The notes under the pieces are model-generated. The model was not told where the DNA came from and searched no databases. It saw only the letters and a list, made by a program, of their open reading frames with translations. A stretch of DNA of 28,399 nucleotides from SIG701 sp045539595 (lineage in GTDB: Bacteria > Bacillota > Clostridia > Oscillospirales > CAG-272), in contig JAZQFQ010000083.1 of assembly GCA_045539595.1 (NCBI GenBank), positions 1 through 28,399 of the forward strand, given 5' to 3'. The position numbers and the translations under genes are program-made. Below, piece by piece: positions 1-8,809 of this stretch; position 1 is the stretch's first letter, and every line of letters begins with the position of its first letter.

Positions 1-683
1 CGGCCGCACCGTTTGGTGTAGCCGGTTTTGACGCCGATGGCCCCGTCATAGTATTTCAGCATTTTGTTGTGATTGATCAGCACCCGGATCCCCTCATCCC
101 CGTTTAAGGGGATAGTCATCTTATACGTGGACACGATCCGCGCAAAATCGGGATTCTGCAACGCATAACGCGCCAGCATCGCCAGATCGTAGGCGGAGGA
201 GTAATGCTCCGCATTGTCCAGCCCATGGGGATTGGTAAAATGGGTATCCGTAAGCCCGATCCGCGCGGCGGTTTCGTTCATCATCCCCGCAAAGGATTCA
301 ATATCGCCCGCTACCTCAATGGCAATGGCGGCAGCCGCATCGTTGGCGCTTTCCAGCATCAGGGCACAGAGCAGCTGCTCCATCGTCAGGATCTCGCCCG
401 CCTTCAAATAGACGGAGGATCCCTCTACCCCGACAGCTTTCTCGGAGATTTTTACTTCTTTTGTCAGCTCTGCGTTCTCCAGAGCCACCAGCGCCGTCAT
501 AATCTTCGTCGTGCTTGCCATAGGCAATCTTTCGTGGGCGGCGCTTTCCATCAGCACCTGTCCGGTGGATGCCTCCATCAGTACCGCCGCACGGGCTGAC
601 AGATTCGGTGCGGCATATACCGCACGCGGGCACCCAAGGATCAGCAGAATGGCCGCCAAAACGGCACAGGGGATCTTTTTCAC
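1..683 (-). CDS. D-alanyl-D-alanine carboxypeptidase (penicillin-binding protein, S11 family), 3' end outside window
   Basis: This serine DD-carboxypeptidase trims the terminal D-Ala of peptidoglycan stem peptides outside the membrane. Reading leftward from a GTG at 683-681, the protein opens with a Lys-Lys start, a hydrophobic stretch and a plausible signal-peptidase site near residues 23-26 (VYA-AP). All three catalytic motifs of the family are visible: STTK at 57-60 (nucleophile S57, K60), SAN at 112-114, and KTG at 219-221 followed by YTKR. The C-terminal beta-rich domain lies beyond base 1. The GTG start is supported by a GGGAG about 10 nt upstream and by the signal peptide; no ATG fits. 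It follows ytfJ by about 90 bp, as in many Clostridia, so a role in spore-cortex or vegetative wall remodelling (DacF-like) is likely. The exact paralogue cannot be fixed. Confidence 0.93.
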   Translation of the reverse strand, partial: MKKIPCAVLAAILLILGCPRAVYAAPNLSARAAVLMEASTGQVLMESAAHERLPMASTTKIMTALVALENAELTKEVKISEKAVGVEGSSVYLKAGEILTMEQLLCALMLESANDAAAAIAIEVAGDIESFAGMMNETAARIGLTDTHFTNPHGLDNAEHYSSAYDLAMLARYALQNPDFARIVSTYKMTIPLNGDEGIRVLINHNKMLKYYDGAIGVKTGYTKRCG

Positions 684-773
684 AACAAACACACTCCCAT
701 CGGCTATGATATCCTTATCATTGCCTGCCGGTGGGAAGTTATGCTGGGCAATTATTTACGCCTGCACCAAAAA

Positions 774-1208
774 TCAGCCGTTCGCCTCGTCGGTTGCATC
801 GGATTTCTTGGCAAAGATCGCCTTCAGTTTTTCAATCAGCTCCGGGGAACGATCCAGCAGTCCCACGATCTGGGAAACGGGATCGGACTTGTCGGAGGTG
901 GGCTCGTTCACGTTCAGAAGCTGTACGTCACCGTGGGGAGATACAACCAGGAACGCAACGGGAGATACGGTCAGGCCGGTTCCGCCGCCGCCGCCGAAAT
1001 TGTTCACGGTGTGGGAGGTGTTCTGGGTGTTCTTGCCCAGATAATCCACGCCGCCGGAGGCAAAGCCCACGAACACCTTGGATACGGGGATCACCAGCGT
1101 TCCGTTGGCGGTGGTGATGGGGGATCCGATGACGGTGTTGGAATCCACCATCGAGCGGATGCTGTCCAGGGAGGTTTGAATGATGTCGTTCAGTTTGTTC
1201 TCGCTCAT
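774..1208 (-). CDS. ytfJ: YtfJ (GerW family) sporulation protein
   Basis: This is a 144-aa protein with the GerW/YtfJ layout: an N-terminal helix (MSENKLNDIIQTSLDSIRSM), a 'GSPITT..G...IPVSKV' strand segment, a glycine-rich stretch around residues 73-78 (GGGGGTG), then 'VSPVAFLVV' and an amphipathic C-terminal helix. Family members are made during sporulation and influence spore germination; the molecular activity is not established. The start is supported by GAGG seven bases upstream of the ATG. The gene directly follows a DUF2953 protein, the same pair as ytfI-ytfJ in Bacillus subtilis, which strengthens the call. It is likely co-transcribed with scpAB upstream. Confidence 0.93.
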   Translation of the reverse strand: MSENKLNDIIQTSLDSIRSMVDSNTVIGSPITTANGTLVIPVSKVFVGFASGGVDYLGKNTQNTSHTVNNFGGGGGTGLTVSPVAFLVVSPHGDVQLLNVNEPTSDKSDPVSQIVGLLDRSPELIEKLKAIFAKKSDATDEANG

Positions 1209-1227
1209 TTTGCTACCTCATTCAGAA

Positions 1228-1923
1228 TTATTGTATTTTTGGCGCACTCGCCGTTTTTTCTTTCATAAAGCGGATAAAGAATACGATGCCCGTGCTGAGC
1301 AGATCGATCAGCCGCAAACGGAAGATAATCAGAAGATCCGCTGTGGTCGTTTTGGCCAGAAAATCCGGCACAACGGATACATAGGTGTTCCTGGCCCGCG
1401 TCATTTTGGTCTTGTATGAAATCAGTTCCATCAGGTAGGCAACGCCCTGGGATACGATGCCGTACGTCAGCGCGGTTTTGGCCGCATCGGGGCCACCCAC
1501 CACGATGTTCACCCGGGCGATCTTCACTCGCAGTTTTCCGAAAAATGTGTCCAGCACGCCGCTCACAATCCGCAATACAATGCGCATGGCCGACGGCTCG
1601 TCCTTCATCTCCGATGCGGGCAGTTTTTTGTCGGCCTCGGATTGCTTCGCCAGTTTGGCGGATTGCTTTTTCTGCGCTTTCTTCTCGGCGGCCAGCCGTT
1701 TTTTTTCCGCCTGCCGGAGATCCTTATCCAACCGTTTTTTGTATTCCCGGCGGGACATCGGTTTCGCCTTTTTCGGCTTCTTGGGCAGAATCGGGAAATA
1801 CAGCCCCAGCGTCCCCACCGAAAGCGTCACTTCCTCCGCATATCCGATTTTGATGGATACGGGAAGCAGGATCAGCGCGCAGAGAAACAACAGGATTCCC
1901 AACAGAATCCACAGAAAGATCAT
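1228..1923 (-). CDS. DUF2953 domain membrane protein (YtfI-like)
   Basis: This 231-aa protein has one strong N-terminal membrane segment (residues about 2-24, leucine/isoleucine-rich). A long highly charged Lys/Arg/Glu/Ala-rich helical linker follows (about 55-110), then a C-terminal domain with the DUF2953 feel ('RVNIVVGGPDAAKTALTYGIVSQ', then a Lys/Thr-rich strand region and a hydrophobic tail near 'LIDLLSTGIVFFIRFM'). Function is unknown. Its constant partner is ytfJ, so a sporulation role is inferred only from context. The start has an excellent AAAGGAGG seven bases upstream. The charged linker may be a short coiled coil. Confidence 0.85.
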   Translation of the reverse strand: MIFLWILLGILLFLCALILLPVSIKIGYAEEVTLSVGTLGLYFPILPKKPKKAKPMSRREYKKRLDKDLRQAEKKRLAAEKKAQKKQSAKLAKQSEADKKLPASEMKDEPSAMRIVLRIVSGVLDTFFGKLRVKIARVNIVVGGPDAAKTALTYGIVSQGVAYLMELISYKTKMTRARNTYVSVVPDFLAKTTTADLLIIFRLRLIDLLSTGIVFFIRFMKEKTASAPKIQ

Positions 1924-1959
1924 AAGCGCGCCTCCTTTCGTGGAAGTATGGTTTGAAAG

Positions 1960-2634
1960 TTATGCGTTTTCGTCGGCACCCTCGGCGGATGCTTCAGCGG
2001 GGGATTCGATTGCATCCGCAGGAGCCGCATCCGTTATCTCTGCCCCTTCGCCCTCTTTTGCCTTCATGGGCAGAGCAATCTCGGGCAGTTCATTCAGCGA
2101 ATTCAGCCCGAATACACGGAGAAAATCCTCGGTGGTGCGGTAGAGCATGGGACGGCCGGGGGCATCCAGACGACCGCAGGGCTCAATCAGATGCTTTTCG
2201 CACAGCGTATTCACGCTGTAATTGGAATCCACGCCGCGCACCGTGTCGATATACGCACGGGTGACCGGCTCGTTGTATGCCACAATCGCCAACACCTCAA
2301 TGGAGGACGCAGATAGATTGCCGCCGCGGCGGATTCCCAATGCCTCCCGGATGTATTGGCCGTACTGCTCCATGGTGCAGAGCTGGCAGGAATCATCAAA
2401 TGTCAGAAGCAGAACCCCGCGGGGAACGGGTGAGTCGATGCTGTTGTATTCCTCGGCATATTCCCGTACGATTTTTCGTACCTGGGCGGGCGTTTTATTC
2501 AGTACATCCGCCAACTTGTCGTAGGAAATCGGATGACCGGCGGCAAACAGAATTGCCTCAATGGTTCGTTTTATTTCGCGAATGTCTACTGCGTCGCTGA
2601 CATCCATCTGCGACATGTCTGTCATATGTTCCAT
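1960..2634 (-). CDS. scpB: Segregation and condensation protein B
   Basis: ScpB is the winged-helix kite subunit that, with ScpA, bridges the SMC ATPase to form the bacterial condensin for chromosome compaction and segregation. The sequence carries the family core: 'IEAILFAAGHPISYDKLADVL' near the N-terminus, 'GVLLLTFDDSCQLCT', 'LSASSIEVLAIVAYNEPVTRAYID..RGVDS' and 'LIEPCGRLDAPGRPMLYRTTEDFLRVFGLNSLNELPE'. The tail after about residue 195 is acidic/alanine-rich and looks disordered. I prefer the ATG at 2634 over a TTG two codons upstream. It starts 16 bp after the scpA stop, so the two partners are co-expressed. Confidence 0.97.
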   Translation of the reverse strand: MEHMTDMSQMDVSDAVDIREIKRTIEAILFAAGHPISYDKLADVLNKTPAQVRKIVREYAEEYNSIDSPVPRGVLLLTFDDSCQLCTMEQYGQYIREALGIRRGGNLSASSIEVLAIVAYNEPVTRAYIDTVRGVDSNYSVNTLCEKHLIEPCGRLDAPGRPMLYRTTEDFLRVFGLNSLNELPEIALPMKAKEGEGAEITDAAPADAIESPAEASAEGADENA

Positions 2635-2650
2635 ATCCAACCTACTTCCT

Positions 2651-3439
2651 TTACGCGTTAGCGGATTCTTTCAGGATGCGCTTGACTGTCTCGGGGTCGG
2701 CATCCCGATTCAGGGAGATCTGTGCCGTTTCATCGGAGCGGATGACGCCGTCCGGGGTGTATTCCGTTTCCTCCAGCAAAACCGCGCCCGCTTTCAGCAG
2801 CTCCAGCATGGCCATAAACATGGCAATCAACGTGGAGCGGGAATCCGCCGTGGAGAAATAATTGTACAAGGTGATGGGCTTGCCGGTGCTCAGTGCCTCA
2901 ATCAGACGGGATGCCACGGCCACCACGGAAACTGGCGGCTTTTTGATCAGCGGCTCAAATCGCTTCACCGCATCCTCGTCGGATACACGGATCTCGGACA
3001 GCATCTTCAGCATGGCACGACTCAGCAGCTGGGCGTCGTGATCCGCCACATAGGAGGTGTCCACCTGAATCTCATCCGTGTCCTTGATCATGCGGGTGCC
3101 GAATTCCGCAAACATCCGCGTCAGCGAAACAGAGGCTTCCTTGGTGCGCTTGTATTCCAGCATGGCGCTGGCCAGCATGGCACGAGGATCCTCATCCGTT
3201 TCATCGCTCCGGGGCAGAAGCATCTTGCTCTTGATCAGCATGAGCTCGCTGGCCATCACAAGGAATTCCGAGGATAACTCAATATCCATCGCCTGTGCGG
3301 CGGAGATGTACTCCATGTACTGAGAGCAGAGCAGGGAAATCGGAATATCATCGATATTGATTTTATTCTTTTCCACGAGGGCAAGAAGCAGATCCAGCGG
3401 CCCCTCGAACCGATCGATTTTATATTGAATCGTTTCCAT
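2651..3439 (-). CDS. scpA: Segregation and condensation protein A
   Basis: ScpA is the kleisin subunit of the SMC-ScpAB condensin. The N-terminal signature 'RFEGPLDLLLALVEKNKINI' and the following 'MASELMLIKSKMLLP' helix are diagnostic. The middle is a variable helical linker and the C-terminal part (about 190-260) is the winged helix that contacts an SMC head. The length of 262 aa is normal for the family. There is no convincing Shine-Dalgarno: the ATG lies one base past the stop of the upstream M50 protease gene (TGATATG), so translation is probably coupled to it. ScpB follows directly. Confidence 0.97.
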   Translation of the reverse strand: METIQYKIDRFEGPLDLLLALVEKNKINIDDIPISLLCSQYMEYISAAQAMDIELSSEFLVMASELMLIKSKMLLPRSDETDEDPRAMLASAMLEYKRTKEASVSLTRMFAEFGTRMIKDTDEIQVDTSYVADHDAQLLSRAMLKMLSEIRVSDEDAVKRFEPLIKKPPVSVVAVASRLIEALSTGKPITLYNYFSTADSRSTLIAMFMAMLELLKAGAVLLEETEYTPDGVIRSDETAQISLNRDADPETVKRILKESANA

Positions 3440-3440
3440 A

Positions 3441-4133
3441 TCACAAAAACGGAATGAGACCGACGATCCATTCCAATCCCGTCAAAAGATAACCGCGCAA
3501 ATAGTACAGGGGAGTATCCAGAGCGCCAAATACGATAAGAAGCATAAAACCAAAGGTGATATAACGCTCGTAATCTAAGTATAAATCATAAATTCGGGAC
3601 GCATAAAAGCGCGGGGGGAGTATCAGTGCCAGAAGGTGGGAGCCGTCCAGCGGCGGGATGGGCAAAAGATTGAATACAGCCAGTCCGGCGTTGAGGTGAC
3701 AGAACAACATAAGAAAGCTAAATAGCATTTGGAATGCTATATATCCAAAAGAATTCGGATCGGCAAACAGTAAGCTGGGTATAAGGGGGGTACAAACTAA
3801 CGCCACAATTCGTAAAACAAGCACTCCAATGAAAGCAAGGATTATATTGGATACAGGCCCGGCCAGGGAGATCAATGCTTTGTCCCGCTTGGGCTTTTTC
3901 AGGTTCCGGACATCGACGGGAACGGGATGGGCCCAACCAAATCCGGCAAAGACCATACAGATAACACCCCAAGGATCCAGATGCTTCAGTGGATTGAGGG
4001 TCATTCGCCCCCGGTTTTTCGCGGTTGGATCGCCCAGCTTGTATGCCATCCAGGCGTGGGCACATTCGTGCACGCTGAGCGCAAGCAGAATCGAAGGAAT
4101 GGACAGAAGCAGATTGATCAGCCATTCACGCAT
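3441..4133 (-). CDS. Site-2 protease family (M50) membrane metalloprotease, YwhC type
   Basis: This is an intramembrane zinc metalloprotease of about 230 aa. The active-site helix carries HECAH (H22-E23..H26) inside a membrane segment. The later motif 'NLLPIPPLDGSHL' supplies the third zinc ligand (D163), again within a hydrophobic segment. 'RGRMTLNPLKHLDPWG' after the HExxH is typical of the short YwhC-like group, which lacks PDZ or CBS domains. Substrates of this group are unknown. I chose the ATG at 4133 because AAGGAGG lies ten bases upstream; the GTG at 4142 would sit almost on that sequence. It is placed between lysA and scpA, a familiar Clostridia order. It is not the SpoIVFB protease that would process pro-sigma-K, judging by genomic context. 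Confidence 0.92.
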   Translation of the reverse strand: MREWLINLLLSIPSILLALSVHECAHAWMAYKLGDPTAKNRGRMTLNPLKHLDPWGVICMVFAGFGWAHPVPVDVRNLKKPKRDKALISLAGPVSNIILAFIGVLVLRIVALVCTPLIPSLLFADPNSFGYIAFQMLFSFLMLFCHLNAGLAVFNLLPIPPLDGSHLLALILPPRFYASRIYDLYLDYERYITFGFMLLIVFGALDTPLYYLRGYLLTGLEWIVGLIPFL

Positions 4134-4154
4134 GGGAAACACGCCTCCTTGTTA

Positions 4155-5462
4155 TCAAATGTTCTCATCCAGAGTGAGCAGATCGTCGTAGGTTTCCCGG
4201 CGTACGGCCACCCGATCCTTGCCGCCCGATACCATAACAATCGGCGGACGGGGCAGACGGTTGTAGTTGGATGCCATGGAATGATTGTACGCACCGGTGA
4301 CCAGGACAGCCAGAATATCGCCACGGACGGGACGGACGAGTTTTATGCCCTCCGCCAACAGATCGCCGCTTTCGCAGCAGCGTCCGGCCACGGTGCATTC
4401 GTAATCCGCACACTCACTGGCGCGAGCCGCGTGCAGGATGGTATAGCGGGACTGATACAGCGTGTAGCGGGGATTGTCGGGCATGCCGCCGTCCACGGAT
4501 ACGTAATTGCGGAACCCTGGAATCTCCTTTACGCTGCCCACCGTGTAGAGGGTGATACCGGCAGCCGCCACAATGGACCGGCCGGGCTCCATAAGGATCA
4601 CAGGCTTTTCCATGCCGTAACGGGCGCATTTATCATCCATGATCCTGCCCAGCGCACGGATGTTGGCCACGTAATCGATTTCCGGATCATCCTCGGTGTA
4701 GCGCACACCGAAGCCGCCGCCGATGTTCAAGATCGGCAAAGCCGCACCGTGCTTGTGCCGCATCTGCGCCACAAAGTCGATCATAATGTCCGCCGCATCC
4801 GCGAAGGGACCAATGTCGAAAATCTGGGATCCCACATGGCAGTGCAGACCGTCCAGGATCAGATTCTCCTTCTCCAGGGCGGCGCATACGATAGCCTCCG
4901 CCTGCCCGGTCACGATAGCGGAACCGAACTTGGAATCCACGTTGCCGGTGATGATCTTCTTGTGGGTGTGAGGATCGATGCCGGGTGTGATCCGCAGAAG
5001 AATCCTCTGGCGGATGCCGGTCTCACCCGCGATTTCGTCCAGTGCGGCGAGTTCCTCATGAGAATCCACCACAATGTGGCCAACGCCCAGAGTTACAGCA
5101 TAGCGCAGATCCGCATCGGTCTTGTTATTGCCGTGGAAGAATACCCGGTCCATGGGGAAGCCGGCGGCATGCGCCGTGTGCAATTCACCGGGGGATACGC
5201 AGTCCGCGCACATATTCTCCTCAGCCATAATGCGGTACATACCCTTGAAGCAAAGGGCCTTACCCGCATATACGGGGGTGGATTCGCCGCCAAAGCTTTC
5301 CGCAAAGGCGGATTTGTACATCCGGCACATAGAGCGGATATGATCCTCATCCAACACGTACAGAGGAGTGCCGTGTTTTTGTGCCAAAGTCAGTGTATCG
5401 ATACCGCCGATGGTCAAGTGTCCCTCGGCGTTGATGCCGTAGCAAGAGTGAAGCATGGTCAT
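4155..5462 (-). CDS. lysA: Diaminopimelate decarboxylase
   Basis: This PLP enzyme converts meso-diaminopimelate to L-lysine and CO2, the last step of lysine synthesis. It is a fold-type III (alanine racemase-like barrel) enzyme. The Schiff-base lysine is K68 in 'VYAGKALC'. The barrel contains 'GLHCHVGSQI' and 'LNIGGGFGVRY' (phosphate-binding glycine loop), and 'EPGRSIVA'. The second-subunit active-site loop is CESGD at 363-367, and the substrate/PLP tyrosine lies in 'GAYNHSMASNYN'. At 435 aa it is full length. The ATG at 5462 overlaps the engB stop by four bases. An ATG two codons inside (5456) has a better spaced AAAGG and is an equally good start. No L-box leader is possible at this internal operon position. 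Confidence 0.97.
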   Translation of the reverse strand: MTMLHSCYGINAEGHLTIGGIDTLTLAQKHGTPLYVLDEDHIRSMCRMYKSAFAESFGGESTPVYAGKALCFKGMYRIMAEENMCADCVSPGELHTAHAAGFPMDRVFFHGNNKTDADLRYAVTLGVGHIVVDSHEELAALDEIAGETGIRQRILLRITPGIDPHTHKKIITGNVDSKFGSAIVTGQAEAIVCAALEKENLILDGLHCHVGSQIFDIGPFADAADIMIDFVAQMRHKHGAALPILNIGGGFGVRYTEDDPEIDYVANIRALGRIMDDKCARYGMEKPVILMEPGRSIVAAAGITLYTVGSVKEIPGFRNYVSVDGGMPDNPRYTLYQSRYTILHAARASECADYECTVAGRCCESGDLLAEGIKLVRPVRGDILAVLVTGAYNHSMASNYNRLPRPPIVMVSGGKDRVAVRRETYDDLLTLDENI

Positions 5463-6079
5463 TGCCTTTCGTTGTAATTAAGATTGCAGTGGGCGAGGAT
5501 TTCGTCCCACAATTCCTCCCGACCGGCTCCGGTCTGGGATGAATAGAGAATGATGCATTCCGCATCGCACAGATCCGGGTCATCGCAGAGAGTCTCCACA
5601 CATTTTTTCTTTTCGGTAGCGTTCAGCTTGTCGCATTTGGTGGCAACCACGATGTGGGGAATGGATGCCAGCCGCAGATAGCGGAGCATATCCCGGTCGT
5701 CGGCGGTGGGGCCCACGCGGCTGTCCACCAACTGGATCACCAGACGAAGCAGATCGCTGTTGGGATTGTCGGTGAAGTAGCCGTCCGTGAGGGAGGACCA
5801 TTTCTGCTTGTCCGTCTGGGTGCGCTTGGCATATCCGTAACCGGGCAGATCCACCAAAAACAGCTTCCGATCCACATCGTAGAAGTTGATGGTGATGGTT
5901 TTACCCGGTGCGCTGCTGACCCGCGCCAGAGATTTTCTCTGGAGCAGGGAATTGATCAGGGAGCTTTTTCCCACGTTGGAGCGGCCCGAGAACGCGATCT
6001 GGGGGATAGCATCCTTAGGAAATTGCCGGGACAGACCGGCGGATATTTTCAATGCGGCGTTATTCAGATTCAGTTTCAT
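5459..6079 (-). CDS. engB: Ribosome biogenesis GTP-binding protein YsxC/EngB
   Basis: This is an essential-type TrmE-Era family GTPase that acts in late assembly of the large ribosomal subunit. G1 is 'GRSNVGKSS' (residues 32-40), G2 threonine lies in 'GKTITINFY', G3 is 'DLPGYGYAK' (77-85, the YsxC hallmark), and G4 is TKCD at 147-150. The length of 206 aa is standard. AAGGAG lies nine bases upstream of the start. It follows lon by 20 bp, the same lon-ysxC order as in Bacillus subtilis, and overlaps lysA by four bases. Confidence 0.97.
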   Translation of the reverse strand: MKLNLNNAALKISAGLSRQFPKDAIPQIAFSGRSNVGKSSLINSLLQRKSLARVSSAPGKTITINFYDVDRKLFLVDLPGYGYAKRTQTDKQKWSSLTDGYFTDNPNSDLLRLVIQLVDSRVGPTADDRDMLRYLRLASIPHIVVATKCDKLNATEKKKCVETLCDDPDLCDAECIILYSSQTGAGREELWDEILAHCNLNYNERQ

Positions 6080-6099
6080 TCCGCAAAACTCCTTCCGAT

Positions 6100-8544
6100 T
6101 TACCGAACTGCGGCGGGGATGCGGGCATCTCCCGCGGGAATCAGGGTGGAGAAAGCGTCTTTGGGTTTATCCGTATCCGCTTCGGCATCGGCACAAACGA
6201 TATCCTCTGGTTTTCTGCAAAGTGCCTCGCGCAGTACCTCACCCGCATCGCGGCAGGGGATAAAGAGCAGCTTTTGCCGGACAATGGGATCGATCTCCTC
6301 CAGATCGGACCGATTGTCGTAGGGAATGATCACCCGGGTAACCCCGGCGGACCAGGCGGCGGTGGTCTTTTCCTTCAGACCGCCGATGGCAAGCACGCGA
6401 CCGGTCAAGGTCAATTCACCCGTCATGGCAATATCCCGATGAACGGGGCGGCCGGACAGAGCGCTGGTCAGAGAGGTCAGAATAGACACGCCGGCGGAGG
6501 GACCGTCTTTCGGGGTAGCCCCCTCCGGTACATGAATATGAATATCTTTCGTCTTGTAGAAATCGGGAGCCACACCCAGTTCCGACGCGTGGGCGCGTAT
6601 GTAGCTGACGGCCAGTCGGGCAGATTCCTTCATTACATCGCCCAGAGAGCCGGTCAATTCGATCTTGCCCGTGCCCTCCATGATCAAGGTCTCGATCCGA
6701 AGCAGATCGCCGCCGGATTCCGTGTAGGCCAGTCCGTTGACTACGCCCACCGGATCGGCATCGTAAATGGAATCTTGGATCAGCTTGCGGGGACCGAGAA
6801 AATCGGACACATTGCTTACTGTCAGCGTAATCCGCTTCTCGCCGTTTTCCACGATGCGGCGTGCCGCGCGGCGGCAGACCGATGCGATCTCTCGCTCCAG
6901 ACGGCGCACACCGGACTCTCTTGTGTATCCGTCGATGATCTCCATCACCGCGTCATCCGTGATCTTCAGCATCCGCTTGTTCAGTCCGTGCCGCTTCATC
7001 TGCTTGGGGATCAGATGGTTCTGGGCAATGGACAGTTTTTCATTTTTCGTGTATGTGGTCAGCTCAATGATCTCCATACGGTCGATCAGCGGGCGGGGAA
7101 CGGTGTCCAGGGAGTTGGCCGTGGCGATGAATACACATTCGGACAGATCCAGCGGCAGTTCAATGAAGTGATCGCGGAAGCTCTTGTTCTGTTCTCCGTC
7201 CAGCACTTCCAGCATAGCGGAGGCCGGATCGCCGTGTGCATCGGAGCACATCTTGTCGATTTCGTCCAGCAGAATCAACGGATTGCGGGTGCCTGCCTGG
7301 GTCAGTGCATTCACAATGCGGCCGGGCATGGCGCCGATGTACGTCTTTCTGTGACCGCGGATGTCCGCCTCGTCCCGGATGCCGCCCAGGGATACGCGCA
7401 CATACTTGCGCCGCATGGCACGGGCAATGGAGGCGGCCAGGGAAGTCTTACCGATTCCGGGCGGGCCCACAAAGCAGAGAATCTGATTTTTCAGATCGGG
7501 TGCCAGCTGACGCACGGCGATGTACTCCAGAATGCGGTCTTTCACCTTGGCAAGACCGTCGTGATCCGCGTCCAGAATCTTCTTGGCGGCGGCTACGTCC
7601 GCCCGATCATGGGACAGCTTGGTCCACGGAATCTCCAGACAGGTGTCCAGATAGGTGCGCAGAACGGATGCCTCGGGGGATCCGAAGGATGTCTTGTTCA
7701 GCCGGGCCACTTCCTTGAGCAGCTTCTCACGCACTTCCGCCGGAGGATCGGCACGCTCGATTTTGGCGTAGTATTCCTCTACCTCGTCGCCGATGTCGCC
7801 GCCCAGTTCGTTCTGGATGACCTTCATCTGCTCCCGCAGATAGTAATCCCGCTGATTGTCGTCGATCTGCTCCCGGACTTTCTGGTGGATCTTTGCCTCC
7901 ATCTGGAGGATTTCCGCTTCTTTGTCCAAAAGAACAGCCACCTTTTCCAGCCGCTTCAGAGGATCAAAGATTTCCAGAATGGCCTGCTTGTCCTCCAGAC
8001 GCATCAGCACGTTGGATGCGATCAGATCGGCCAGCAGTCCCGGGTTCTTCACGGATTTGGCCGCCAGCAGAATATCGTCCGACGCACCGGGGATGTGCTG
8101 GATCATGGCCTCCAAAGCGGAGATCGCCTCCCACATCAGGGCCTCGGTCTTCACATCGCCGCCGGTGGATTTGTCCAGCGTAACGGTCTTGGCCATCACC
8201 TCCGCATGGAAGTGTCCGCCGGAGAGAAAATAAGAAAGCGCGCCGGCGCGGCAAACGCCCTCGGCGATGACGCGCACATGGCCGTCCGCCGTTTTCAGCG
8301 TCTGACGAATTTTCGCAACGGTCCCCACCGTGTACAGATCTTTCGCTTCGGGGGATTCGATGCTGATATCTTTTTGCCCTACGAGAAATATATGCATACC
8401 ATTCTCTGTAGCGGTATTGCAGGCAGAGATGGAGATTTCACGGGAGAGTTCAAAATTAAAGGGAATGGACGGGAACGCCGCCTGACCGCGCAGCGGAATG
8501 ACAGGAAGCGTCATTTTTTCGATTTTTTCAATAAATCTCGGCAT
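6100..8544 (-). CDS. lon: ATP-dependent endopeptidase Lon
   Basis: Lon is a hexameric AAA+ serine protease degrading misfolded and regulatory proteins in the cytoplasm. Residues 1-200 form the N-terminal substrate-binding domain, followed by the long helical region. The AAA+ module has Walker A GPPGIGKTS at 360-368 and Walker B LILLDEID at 423-430. The protease domain has the catalytic serine S683 in 'PKDGPSAG' and lysine K724 in 'GGLKEK'. At 814 aa it is complete, with an extra acidic tail after about residue 780. I place the start at 8544: the ATG of MPRFIEK has AAAGGAGA seven bases upstream, whereas a 27-codon in-frame upstream extension has no family similarity. It heads the leftward cluster and has its own promoter. 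Confidence 0.98.
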   Translation of the reverse strand: MPRFIEKIEKMTLPVIPLRGQAAFPSIPFNFELSREISISACNTATENGMHIFLVGQKDISIESPEAKDLYTVGTVAKIRQTLKTADGHVRVIAEGVCRAGALSYFLSGGHFHAEVMAKTVTLDKSTGGDVKTEALMWEAISALEAMIQHIPGASDDILLAAKSVKNPGLLADLIASNVLMRLEDKQAILEIFDPLKRLEKVAVLLDKEAEILQMEAKIHQKVREQIDDNQRDYYLREQMKVIQNELGGDIGDEVEEYYAKIERADPPAEVREKLLKEVARLNKTSFGSPEASVLRTYLDTCLEIPWTKLSHDRADVAAAKKILDADHDGLAKVKDRILEYIAVRQLAPDLKNQILCFVGPPGIGKTSLAASIARAMRRKYVRVSLGGIRDEADIRGHRKTYIGAMPGRIVNALTQAGTRNPLILLDEIDKMCSDAHGDPASAMLEVLDGEQNKSFRDHFIELPLDLSECVFIATANSLDTVPRPLIDRMEIIELTTYTKNEKLSIAQNHLIPKQMKRHGLNKRMLKITDDAVMEIIDGYTRESGVRRLEREIASVCRRAARRIVENGEKRITLTVSNVSDFLGPRKLIQDSIYDADPVGVVNGLAYTESGGDLLRIETLIMEGTGKIELTGSLGDVMKESARLAVSYIRAHASELGVAPDFYKTKDIHIHVPEGATPKDGPSAGVSILTSLTSALSGRPVHRDIAMTGELTLTGRVLAIGGLKEKTTAAWSAGVTRVIIPYDNRSDLEEIDPIVRQKLLFIPCRDAGEVLREALCRKPEDIVCADAEADTDKPKDAFSTLIPAGDARIPAAVR

Positions 8545-8625
8545 AAAACAGTCTCCTTTCCGAGAATAACGGTTCTGAAACGTGATGCCTGGTCTCATAA
8601 ACTGCGTGCAGAGACAAAACATCAC

Positions 8626-8654
8626 ATTATATTATACCACATAATTTTTAACAA
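8626..8654 (-). promoter_or_regulatory. Putative sigma-A promoter for lon
   Basis: Reading leftward, TTGTTA (8654-8649) and TATAAT (8631-8626) are separated by 17 bases, about 80 bp before the lon ATG. A second TATAAT overlaps it at 8636-8631 but has no well-spaced -35. I see no CIRCE (HrcA) or CtsR-type direct repeat, so heat-shock control of this lon is not evident from the sequence. Confidence 0.6.
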
Positions 8655-8729
8655 ATCTATAACAAAGCCGATTCTGTCTGCTCTTTTTTGCGATTTTTGC
8701 CCCGCTTTCGGGAAAAGAGAGTACCGTCC

Positions 8730-8758
8730 TTGACAGTTTTGCGGACAAATGGTACAAT
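8730..8758 (+). promoter_or_regulatory. Sigma-A promoter for the 8810-13381 operon
   Basis: A perfect -35 TTGACA (8730-8735) and TACAAT (8753-8758) are spaced by 17 bases. The predicted start of transcription is near 8765, about 45 bp before the first ATG of the rightward operon. Confidence 0.82.
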
Positions 8759-8809
8759 AGAACCAAATGACCGCGGCATTCGCAAATTTTTATGAAATCG
8801 GGTGATGGG

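Noticed and set aside
720..752. ATTGCC/GGGCAAT inverted repeat between ytfJ and the carboxypeptidase gene
   Set aside because: The stem is short with a loop of about 20 bases and no T tract, so it is not a credible terminator.
3441..4133. The M50 protease as the activator of pro-sigma-K (SpoIVFB)
   Set aside because: Its neighbours (lysA, scpAB) are those of the YwhC-type protease, and no spoIVFA lies beside it.
3927..5477. A 516-codon plus-strand frame opposite lysA and the M50 gene
   Set aside because: It crosses two well-supported genes on the other strand and shows no recognisable motif.
8545..8625. A 27-codon N-terminal extension of Lon
   Set aside because: The ATG at 8544 has a good ribosome site and begins where Lon proteins normally begin; the extension overlaps the region just after the promoter.
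6052..8733. An 893-codon open frame on the plus strand opposite lon
   Set aside because: It is antisense to the lon gene, whose catalytic motifs are all present; its composition (Gln/His/Gly-rich) is typical of the shadow of a GC-rich gene, and it has no ribosome site.
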